DNA from: Microbulbifer litoralis
GTDB taxonomy: Bacteria > Pseudomonadota > Gammaproteobacteria > Pseudomonadales > Cellvibrionaceae
Assembly: GCF_023634065.1 (NCBI RefSeq)
Contig: NZ_JALKCV010000002.1
Span: 1-64,000, forward strand
Length of the DNA stretch: 64,000 bases
Reading direction: 5' to 3'
Under the pieces are notes generated by a model, which saw only the letters and a list, made by a program, of their open reading frames with translations, was not told where the DNA came from and made no database searches. Shown in pieces: positions 32,750 to 41,100 of the stretch. The translations under genes were made by a program, and so were the position numbers. Each line of letters opens with the position of its first letter. Position 1 is the stretch's first letter.

Positions 32750-34774
32750 ATGACCGCTGATCAACTGATCATCCTGATCATTCTCGCCGTCACCATCGTT
32801 CTGTTTATCTGGGGACCCTGGCGCCACGATATGGTGGCGCTGGCGTCCCTGCTCGCCTGTGTTGTGACGGGCCTGATCCCGGCGGAAGATGCCTTCAAGG
32901 GGTTCGGGCACCCGGCGGTGGTCACCGTGGCCTGCGTGCTGATCCTCAGTCGCGGCCTGCAGAATACCGGTGCCATGGATGTACTCGCCCAGCGGCTGAT
33001 TCCCAAAAGTGCCAACACCACCCTGGCGATCTTTTCCCTGACTGGCCTGGGCGCGCTGATGTCCGGCTTCATGAACAATGTCGGTGCCATGGCGCTGTTG
33101 ATGCCGGTGGCCACGGATATTGCCGACAAGCACCGGCTGCCGCCGGGCAAGGTGCTGATGCCGCTGTCGTTCGGCACCATTCTCGGCGGCATGACCACCC
33201 TCATAGGCACGCCGCCCAACCTGATCGTATCCGGCTTTCGCGCCAGTGCCGGCGGCAGCAGTTTCGGCATGTTCGATTTTACCCCGGTGGGGCTGGCGGT
33301 TGCCGTCGTGGGGGTGGTGTTTGTGGCGCTGCTCGGCTGGCGCCTGGTGCCGGCGCGCACCCAGGCCGGTGCGGCCACCTTCGATACCGGTACCTATCTG
33401 ACCGAGGCGTTGGTACAGGAAAAGAGCACCGCGGCGGACAAGACCGTGCGCGAGATAATACATATGCTCGAGGACGAGGACGCGCAGGTGGTGGGTGTGG
33501 TGCACAACGACGCGCGGGTCTCGCCGGCCACGCCCTGGCAGAGGATACGCGCTGGCGACATCCTGGTGATGGAGGCGGAGCCGGAATCCCTGTCCGCGGC
33601 CATCTCCAGCCTGGGCCTGAAACTGGCGGCGGAAGCCGAGGAGGAGGAGCGCCAGAAAAAGGAAAAGGAGAGAAAAGAGAAGAGGGAGCAGGAACAGGAA
33701 GAGCAGGAAAAGCAGAAGCGGGAAAAGGGAGAGACGGGGGAGGAAAAGCAGGAAGACAGCGAGGAGGAACTGCGCGAAAAGCCGGTCGAGGAGGGCACTG
33801 GCAGGCGCCGCGAGAAAAGGCAACGTGGCGGCGACAAGGAGAAGAACGGCGAAACCCGCGACTCGGAAAAGGAAAAGAAAAAAGAAAAGGCGAAAGAAAA
33901 GGAAAAGATTGCAGAGGACGACGTGCAACTGCGCGAGCTGGTGGTGATGCCCGATTCGGGCCTGATCGGCCGCACGGCCCGCTTCCTGCGCCTGCCCATG
34001 CGCTACGAGATCAACCTGCTGGCCCTGTCCCGCCAGGGGCGACGCTCGGTGCGGCGGCTGCGCTCGACACCGTTGCGCGCCGGTGACGCGCTGCTGATGC
34101 TGGGAACCGACGACAACCTCAACACTTTCGCCTACGAACAGGGCTGCGTACCGCTGGCGCAGCGCGATATCACCATTCCCAACAAGGAAAAAGCCGCGGT
34201 GGCGCTGGTGGCCATGGCGCTGGCGGTGGCCGGTGCCGCCTTTGGCCTGTTGCCGGCGGCCATTTCCTTTGCCGCCTGTGCACTGGCCTTTATGGTCCTG
34301 AAGGTGATACCGCTGCGCAGTATGTACGGGGCGATCGACGGTTCGGTGATCGTGCTGCTGGGGGCACTGATCGCGGTGGCGGAGGTGATGGATTCCACCG
34401 GTGCCGCGGATCTGGTGGCGAAGGGAATGCTGAACAACCTGGCCGGCGGCAATCCGGTGGTGGCGCTAACATTGCTGTTGGTGATCACCATGACCCTGTC
34501 GGATTTCATGAACAATGCCGCCACCGCCGCGGTCATGTGTTCCATTGCGCTGAGTGCCGCGGCGCAGCTGGATGTGAATCCGGACAGCCTGCTGATGGCG
34601 GTGGCCATCGGTGCCTCCTGCGCCTTCCTGACCCCGGTCGGCCACCAGAACAATACGCTGATCCTGGGCCCGGGCGGCTTCCGCTTCGGCGATTACTGGC
34701 GCATGGGGCTGCCGATGGAGATTCTGGTGGTGTTGGTCAGTATCCCGATGCTGTTGTGGATCTGGCCCCTGTAG
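32750..34774 (+). CDS. SLC13/DASS-type transporter with RCK-C domains and long charged insert
   Basis: A 674-residue inner-membrane anion transporter. The first membrane half (residues 1-205) has NVGAMALLMPVATDIADKH and GGMTTLIGTPPNLIVSGFRA; the second half (about 485-674) repeats the pattern (FMNNAATAAVMCSIALS, FLTPVGHQNNTLILGPGG). Between them are two TrkA-C-type domains (about 220-285 and 390-455). These are split by some 90 residues (about 297-388) of almost pure Lys/Glu/Arg/Gln low complexity. Family members carry sulfate, dicarboxylates or phosphate. The tandem RCK-C layout is usual; the charged insert is not. Confidence 0.87.
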   Translation: MTADQLIILIILAVTIVLFIWGPWRHDMVALASLLACVVTGLIPAEDAFKGFGHPAVVTVACVLILSRGLQNTGAMDVLAQRLIPKSANTTLAIFSLTGLGALMSGFMNNVGAMALLMPVATDIADKHRLPPGKVLMPLSFGTILGGMTTLIGTPPNLIVSGFRASAGGSSFGMFDFTPVGLAVAVVGVVFVALLGWRLVPARTQAGAATFDTGTYLTEALVQEKSTAADKTVREIIHMLEDEDAQVVGVVHNDARVSPATPWQRIRAGDILVMEAEPESLSAAISSLGLKLAAEAEEEERQKKEKERKEKREQEQEEQEKQKREKGETGEEKQEDSEEELREKPVEEGTGRRREKRQRGGDKEKNGETRDSEKEKKKEKAKEKEKIAEDDVQLRELVVMPDSGLIGRTARFLRLPMRYEINLLALSRQGRRSVRRLRSTPLRAGDALLMLGTDDNLNTFAYEQGCVPLAQRDITIPNKEKAAVALVAMALAVAGAAFGLLPAAISFAACALAFMVLKVIPLRSMYGAIDGSVIVLLGALIAVAEVMDSTGAADLVAKGMLNNLAGGNPVVALTLLLVITMTLSDFMNNAATAAVMCSIALSAAAQLDVNPDSLLMAVAIGASCAFLTPVGHQNNTLILGPGGFRFGDYWRMGLPMEILVVLVSIPMLLWIWPL

Positions 34775-34814
34775 GCCACTGGCAGTTGGCTGTTACTCCA
34801 TTCCGTGCCCGGGT

Positions 34815-35261
34815 TCAGGCGACCGAGTCATCCGCCGTCTGCGCGAGTTCCGCCAGGTATTTACCGCAGAAATGCAGTGCGTCGGTGACCGTGACTATGC
34901 CCGCCAGTTCTCCCTCGCGCATGACCAGCACCGAACCGATTCCGGTGTCCGCCATGGCCAGCAGTATCTTGTCCAGGGGATCGTGGATATCGGCGATATA
35001 GGGGCGCCGCGCACAGAGGTCGTGTACGTACAGTTGCTGTTCCTCCAGGCGGTGGCCCGGGGCATTGGCGCGCTCTATATCACCGCGGGAAATGACCGTT
35101 TCCAGGTCACCGTCACGGGTGACCGGCAGGTGGTGCACGCCGTGGGCCTCCATCAGTTCCAGTGCCGCCTCCACGGTGGCATCGATATCAATATGGTACG
35201 GAAAAGGCGTCATCAGTGCCGCCAGGGTGGGGATATGGTGAATATCGCGGGATTTGGACAT
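34815..35261 (-). CDS. tandem CBS-domain protein
   Basis: A 148-residue protein made of two CBS motifs: residues about 14-70 (LMTPFPYHIDIDATVEAALELMEAHGVHHLPVTRDG) and 82-138 (RRPYIADIHDPLDKILLAMADTGIGSVLVMREGELAGIVTVTDAL). Such stand-alone pairs bind adenine nucleotides and regulate partner proteins. The convergent SLC13-like transporter ends 40 bases away, but any functional link is inference. Its leader contains an eight-base hairpin (TCTGGCCT with AGGCCAGA, 35280-35304). Confidence 0.9.
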   Translation of the reverse strand: MSKSRDIHHIPTLAALMTPFPYHIDIDATVEAALELMEAHGVHHLPVTRDGDLETVISRGDIERANAPGHRLEEQQLYVHDLCARRPYIADIHDPLDKILLAMADTGIGSVLVMREGELAGIVTVTDALHFCGKYLAELAQTADDSVA

Positions 35262-35727
35262 GGTACAGACCGTATTAAATCTGGCCTTTCAAGGATAGGC
35301 CAGACCCCACGATTACCGCAAAAGGCCCGGCGCGAATCCTTTCCGCCTGTTTGCAGGCTCTCTATCAATATTCGAACTGGCGATATAATCAAATAGAGGT
35401 TGATATTTGCCGGTAAGGCCTTATTATTCGCCACCTCAGCCGCAGAGCGCGCGATACGCGCGGACTCCAGGGTAATCCGGGCCAGCCTATAATATCGGTA
35501 CGTACCGCGTGTCGGCCGGAATTTTGGCTGCATCCCGGTGTCTGTCACTGTACCGAATACCATCGGTTAACCGGATACAGCACTGCAGCCTTTTTTGGCT
35601 GTCGCCCCTTTAAGAGTATTTAGCGTTATATCGCCGGATTTTCGTATCGAGCGCCATATCGACAGTGTTTGTGGCGTATTTGATTCTGTATTACATATAT
35701 CAGTAGAAAGCCGCAGAGGTTTATTGA
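35262..35727. other. 466-base intergenic region between CBS and MvaT/H-NS-like genes
   Basis: This gap separates two divergent genes. It holds a hairpin at 35280-35304 close to the CBS start, a GCGCG-ATA-CGCGC hairpin near 35455, the palindrome GGTACGTACC near 35497, and AT-rich stretches before 35728. No protein-coding gene is supported. Such length upstream of a nucleoid protein gene would suit autoregulation or a small RNA, but no boundaries can be set. Confidence 0.4.
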
Positions 35728-36198
35728 ATGTTCCAGGAATACGACCAGATTGAACAAAAAATCGCCGAGCACCAGGCCATGATTGAAGAATTGCAGGAGC
35801 AGAAGGCCCAGGCCGAACGCAAGAAGGAAGGGGTCATCGCGTTCGATAAAGCACTGGTTAATATCGCCGCCGAATACCAGATGGAAGAGGAAGAGCTGTA
35901 CGTTGCCCGCGGTGAGGAAGTGGTCGAATGGCTGGTGAGCCAGCTCAACGATGAAGACGCCCCGGACTATGTGCAGACCCTCAAGGCCCGCGTTGCTCGC
36001 GCCATGAAAAAGGGCGATTCCCCGCGCCGTGGTCGCCGTACCACCTCCGCCAAATCCGGTGAACCCAAGCTGGAAGTCGGTCACTACCGGAACCCCTATA
36101 CCGGTGGCACCCTGGAAAAGAAAAAGCGCAACCCCAAGCAACTGAACCAGTGGATCGAAGAGTACGGCCTGGATGAAGTGAAGGCCTGGAAAATCTGA
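35728..36198 (+). CDS. MvaT/H-NS-like nucleoid protein
   Basis: A 156-residue protein. The N-terminal 35 residues form a coiled coil (YDQIEQKIAEHQAMIEELQEQKAQAERKKEG), as in H-NS-type oligomerisers. A basic linker (KKGDSPRRGRRTTSAKSG, about 99-116) leads to YRNPYTGGTLEKKKRNPKQLNQWIEEYG, which matches the MvaT/H-NS DNA-binding pattern (YKNP-TG ... LK-W). Compared with MvaT it is longer, with an extra helical middle segment, and lacks the usual TKGGN AT-pincer loop. It probably silences AT-rich foreign DNA, of which the cassette array is an example. A strong terminator follows. Confidence 0.75.
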   Translation: MFQEYDQIEQKIAEHQAMIEELQEQKAQAERKKEGVIAFDKALVNIAAEYQMEEEELYVARGEEVVEWLVSQLNDEDAPDYVQTLKARVARAMKKGDSPRRGRRTTSAKSGEPKLEVGHYRNPYTGGTLEKKKRNPKQLNQWIEEYGLDEVKAWKI

Positions 36199-36215
36199 TC
36201 GGATTGTCGAATCGA

Positions 36216-36243
36216 AAAAAGGCGGACCTGGTCCGCCTTTTTC
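36216..36243 (+). terminator. rho-independent terminator after the MvaT/H-NS-like gene
   Basis: A perfect ten-base stem (AAAGGCGGAC with GTCCGCCTTT) with a three-base loop, flanked by an A run and a T run, about 20 bases past the stop. Confidence 0.9.
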
Positions 36244-36454
36244 AATTCAGTAGCTCGCGTCTATAGCGGCTTACAATTTCGGACACCGGCCCGTGCCGGT
36301 GGTCCGCAAAAGCATCCCCCCACACTGCTGTGTTCCATTCGCGCATTCGACAAATGCCGCTGCCGGACAGACATTAACAGACATTAGATGGCCATGGGTT
36401 GCGAAAGGGATTGTGCCCGGGAGAGCGGAGCCGCAGTTCCGCACTCCCGGGAAA

Positions 36455-37759
36455 TCAGTGCATCTTCAGGCGCGGTTTGACGAAACGGTTCGCCTGTCCC
36501 ACCAGGTAGATCAGCATCGCCTTGGGCCAGCCGTGCACGGCGGCCAGGTGCATGCGGTACAGGGAGCGGTAGGCCAGCCCGGCGATCCGGCCCTCGATGG
36601 TGAGGCTGCCCTTGACCAGCGCGCCCATCAGGTTGCCGACCGCGGTGTGCTTGCTCAGCGAGACCAGCGAACCGTAATCCCGGTAGCGGTAGTCCTGCAG
36701 CGGCCGGCCCTCCATATCCGCGATCAGGTTGTGGGCCACCGTGTCCGCCATCTGGTGGGCCGCCTGTGCCCGCGGCGGGACCCGGTTGCCGGCGCTGTCG
36801 ACGCAGCCGGCGCAGTCGCCGAGGGCAAAAATATGGGGATCGGTGACCGACTGCAGATCGGGTTTGACCTCGATCTGGTTCAGCCTGTTGGTGTCCAGGC
36901 CCAGCTCGGAGAGAAAATCCGCCGCCTTGACGCCCGCGGCCCAGACGCGGACGGATGCCGGAATTTCCTCGCCGGTGGCGGTGGTCAGGCCATCCTTGTC
37001 GGCTTTGGCCACGGCGCAGCCGGTGATCACGCGCACACCCAGTCGCGTCAGCTCCCGTTCGGCGTTGTTGCCCAGGCGCGGCGGCAGCGCCGGCAGCAGG
37101 TGCGGCCCGGCCTCGATCAGGGTCACGGCCAGGGAGCCGCTGGTGATATGGCCGTAGTTGCCCATCTGCCGGGTGGCGTCCATCAGTTCCGCCGCCAGTT
37201 CCACACCGGTGGCGCCACCGCCGACAATTGCGATATGCACCTTGTCCGCGGTGTGGGTTTCCAGTTGCAGGAAGCGGTCCAGCAACAGGCTGTGGAAGCG
37301 CTGTGCCTGCTCGCTGCTGTCCAGGAAGACGCAGTGTTCGCGCACACCGGGTGTATGGAAATCGTTGCTCTGGCTACCCAGAGCCAGGACCAGGTAGTCG
37401 TACTCCAGTTCCCGCGCCGGTACCAGCTGGTGGCCGTCGCTGTCGATGACCGGTGCCAGCTCGATTGCGCGGCGCTCGCGATCGACTTTCCGCAGGCTGC
37501 CGAGTTCGAAATTGAAACCGTTGGCCCGCGCGTGTACCTGGTAGTTGAGAGCGTCCAGGCTGGAGTCCAGCGCGCCGGTGGCCACCTGGTGCAACAGCGG
37601 TTTCCAGATATGGGTGCGGTTCTTGTCGACCAGTGTGACCTGCACATCGGGGGACTGGCGCCGGCGCTTGAAGAAAGGGGTAAAACTGAAATGGTGCCCG
37701 AGCCGGGTGGCCAGTTGCAGGCCGCCGGCACCGCCGCCAACGATGACGATTTTTTTCAT
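36455..37759 (-). CDS. ndh: type II NADH:quinone dehydrogenase (NDH-2)
   Basis: A 434-residue flavoprotein of the NDH-2 family. It has the FAD dinucleotide fold IVIVGGGAGGLQLATRLG at the start, the NADH fold IAIVGGGATGVELAAELM near residue 175, IFALGDCAG near 310 and the quinone-side AAHQMADTVAHNL. The C-terminal basic/hydrophobic segment (GWPKAMLIYLVGQANRFVKPRLKMH) is the usual membrane-binding tail. It oxidises NADH with quinone without pumping protons. The 404-base gap to the next divergent gene leaves room for its promoter. Confidence 0.92.
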   Translation of the reverse strand: MKKIVIVGGGAGGLQLATRLGHHFSFTPFFKRRRQSPDVQVTLVDKNRTHIWKPLLHQVATGALDSSLDALNYQVHARANGFNFELGSLRKVDRERRAIELAPVIDSDGHQLVPARELEYDYLVLALGSQSNDFHTPGVREHCVFLDSSEQAQRFHSLLLDRFLQLETHTADKVHIAIVGGGATGVELAAELMDATRQMGNYGHITSGSLAVTLIEAGPHLLPALPPRLGNNAERELTRLGVRVITGCAVAKADKDGLTTATGEEIPASVRVWAAGVKAADFLSELGLDTNRLNQIEVKPDLQSVTDPHIFALGDCAGCVDSAGNRVPPRAQAAHQMADTVAHNLIADMEGRPLQDYRYRDYGSLVSLSKHTAVGNLMGALVKGSLTIEGRIAGLAYRSLYRMHLAAVHGWPKAMLIYLVGQANRFVKPRLKMH

Positions 37760-38163
37760 GGGTGGTCTTCCTTAGTTTCCTGAATAAACCGACTCCCACT
37801 GCGAAGACCATTTTCTTTTTTGCACTGCCGGGAAAGCGGCGCGCTATTTTCTGCACAGTATCCATGGATGCGCGGTACTTCGCAATTAAATTTGCCCCGG
37901 GGTTGTTTCCGTTTCGGGAGAAACCATTTTCGCGTCTTCACAGGACCTGATGGTATCAACAAAAGCCCGCGACCGGGGCTGCCGGCATCGGGCCGGCCGG
38001 CGGGAAAGCCGGAGGGACGGCGCGCCCGATTGCGCAGCGGGGTGGATATTGTGGCGGATTGCAGCGCCAGCTTGCAGAAATTCCGCCGCGCTGAGCTTTA
38101 ATTATTGGGCGCTGCTGTACCCAGTGCATTCGTCTCATTCATTTCCCGGCGCTGTATTCAATA
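37760..38163. other. 404-base intergenic region between ndh and the DUF748 gene
   Basis: The gap between two divergent genes contains an AT-rich stretch near 37800-37900 next to ndh and another near 38095-38165 next to the DUF748 gene. Both suit promoters, but no clear hexamers, repeats or genes were found. Confidence 0.4.
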
Positions 38164-41100
38164 ATGCCACCAGAGCCCACCCCGCCAATGGACACCTTCC
38201 GCCGCCTGCTTTGGTGGCTGGTGGCGGTGTTGCTGCTGCTGGGGGTTATGTCGATTGCGGCCTCGACCATTGTCGCCGGGAAAGTCGAACGGTGGCTGGA
38301 ATCGCGCGGCCTCTCCGCGCAGATCGATTACCTGCATGTGTCCGTGCCGCGCCTCAGCCTGCTGGCTCGCGGGGTGCAGGCGGAAAACCGCGACGGGCGC
38401 GGTTTCCGCGCCCGCGAGCTGTTGCTGGATTACAGCTGGTGGCAGCTGCTGCGGGGCCGCTGGAAACTGCAGCGCGTGTCGCTGGAAGGCGCCTACATGG
38501 ACCTGGAGTCCAGCGCCGTCGAGCGCGGCCGCCAGTGGGAGATCGGCGGCTGGGCGCTGGGGCAGGGGCCGCGCCGGGATCGCGACCTGCAACTGTTGTT
38601 CGAGCGCGTGCGCATCCGCGACAGCCGCCTCTGCTATCGCCACCGCCCGGCCTGGCCGACACCGAGCTGCGTGCGCTTCGGCAATCTGTCCGCGCGGGAT
38701 TTCCAGCTCGGTATGCAGCGCAGCGGCGACGAACCGCTGGACCTGACCATCGGTGCGCACAAACTCGGCCTCGGCAACCTGTTGATCGAGACCAGGGGAT
38801 CGGACTTCATCAACACCGCGCTGGTGGAGCTGGCGCTGTCCGAAGCGCTCTACCGGCGCGCGCCTGGCAATCGCATTACCGCGGACTCGCTGGCCGTGCG
38901 CATGTTCGGCAGCTGCCCGCCACAGCGCTGGGCCGAGGCGCTGCCGGCGCTGGGACGCCTGGTGGGCCACTGTGCCACCGCGCGGCAATTGCAGCTGTCG
39001 GGGGACCTGCTGTTCAGTTTCGGGCGCGGTGCCGAAGTGCGCTGGCATCGCGCCGGGGGCCGCGAAATTGCCCTGCGCCACCGCGATCGCCGCTGGCAGA
39101 ACTGGCGCGCGCAGACGCTGGCGATCGACGATTTCGACTATCTGCGCGACCGGCGGCGAATTACCTGGCAGCGGGCCGCTGCCGACGGCTTCGACTACTG
39201 CCCGGGCGCCTGGCGCAACCGCGAGCACCACTATTGTGTGCGCGCCGGCAGCCTGCAACTGCCGGACCCGGTGCGGCTCGGCTGGGGCGACGGCTTCAAT
39301 GCGGATGCCGGTCCCGGGCGCCTGCAGCGGACCCGCCTGCTGGACCTGGCCGGCGACAACCGCAATCCGCTGACCCTGCACCGGACGGCGCTGGGCACGC
39401 TCTCCTATCGCGGCAGAGAGCGTCTCCTTTCCATCGACGGCGTGGATATGGAGAGCGCCAGTGGCTGTGTCCCCGGGGGCCTCTGGAATGAACCGGATTA
39501 CTGCGCGCGGCTGGCGGGGCTGCACAGCCCAGAAACCGTGGAAGTCCGTTTTGCCTCGAAAGCGGCGCAGCGAAGCTGGGGATTTGCCAGCGGGCCGCTG
39601 AAACTGGCCCAGTTGCGCCTGCAGCGGGGCTCGCAGCCGCAGTTCCAGCTGCAGCGCCTGCACTGGCAGCACATCGACCTGCTCGGCGCCGGCGGGCCGC
39701 TGTTGCTGCAGGATTTCGGCCTGCAGTCGGCGTCCGGTTGTGTGCCGCAGCCACTGTTGCCGCAGCGCCTGCGACCGCTGTGCGCGGATCTCAGGCGCCT
39801 GCGGGGCGAGGGCCATTTCGCCTGGCAGGGCGGCGATGACAGCTACCTGATTTTCGGCGACGTACAACTGCAGCGGCTGTTGCTGTCGGACCGGCCCGAC
39901 AGTGCGCGCGGCCTGTTGCTGGAACGGTTGGCGGTGGGAGAGGGGTTCTATCGCCGGCACAGCGACGGCGACAATCCCTGGATCGATGCCGGGGATATTC
40001 CCGCCGATATCCTGCCGGTCACGGCCGGCACCGGTGTCGCCGAAAGTGCAGGTGAAGCAGCGGATATCGGTGCGGAAAAGGGCCTGCTGCCGGAAGAGCT
40101 GGCCCGGCGCCGCGCGGCGGCAGCGGACGACAATGGCGATGTGCCCAGTGTCGCCAGCCCCAACCTGAAACTGCAGCGGCTGTCCCTGGATCGGCTGGAG
40201 GGCTGCCTGCCGGCCGCCTGGGCGCGCCTCTTCTACCAGGATCCGCAGCGCATGCCCGGCTGTTTCGATTTTCGCAACCTGCAACAGCGGCAGCCACTGC
40301 TGCTCGCCTGGCAGGGCGGGCTGGACCTGGCGGCGGCGGAGCTGACGCTGGAACGGGCACTGGCGCGCACGCCGGCCGGCAACCCGTTGCTGCAGTTGTC
40401 CGGACTGCAGTTGCCCAGGGCGCGAGTGCGCTATCTGTCCGCCAGCCGCAGGGCCGACTTTGCATTGCCGGAATTTTCCCTCGAAGGCTTCTACGCCTGC
40501 CTGCCGCGGTCGATCGAAAGCGCCCCGCTGGATATCCGCTGCGCCGACCTGCAGCAGTTGCAGTTCAGCGACGCATTTGCCCTGCATATCGACAGCCGCG
40601 GCGTATCGGCGACCCTGAATGGCAGCTCGGCGCAGCGCATTCTGCTGACCGGTGCACAGGAGCAGTTTGTCGCCGATATTGTGGGCCTGCAGGCGCCGCA
40701 ACTGGATTTCCACTGGCCGCGGGACAGCGGGCGCCGAGCCAGGCTGCGCGTGGACGGCTTTTCCGCCGAACAATTCCAGGCCTGCCTGCCGCAGACGCTG
40801 AAATTGCGCCCGGGATTGCCGCGCTGTATTGCCACGGAAAAGCTGCGCAGCACGGGGGGGGCGAACGACAGTGGTATTGCACTGGAGGAAACGGTGTTGA
40901 AAAGCGGGCCGGTGGCGGAGCCGCTGTGGCGTATCGGATCCGTGCGTGTATCGCTACTGGCGCTGACTCCGCGGGCGCTGCAGCTGCATGGATTGCGCCT
41001 GCAGCAGGTTTCGGTGTGCGGTCTGCGGCAGTTCCTGCCGCCCGGCGTCGCGGACAGCGGCATTGCCGACTGCGTTCGCGCGCGGGACCTGAACTTTGCC

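Noticed and set aside
38158..40773. 871-codon open frame on the minus strand
   Set aside because: Antisense shadow of the DUF748 gene; the composition is Gln/Arg/Ala-rich with no recognisable motifs.
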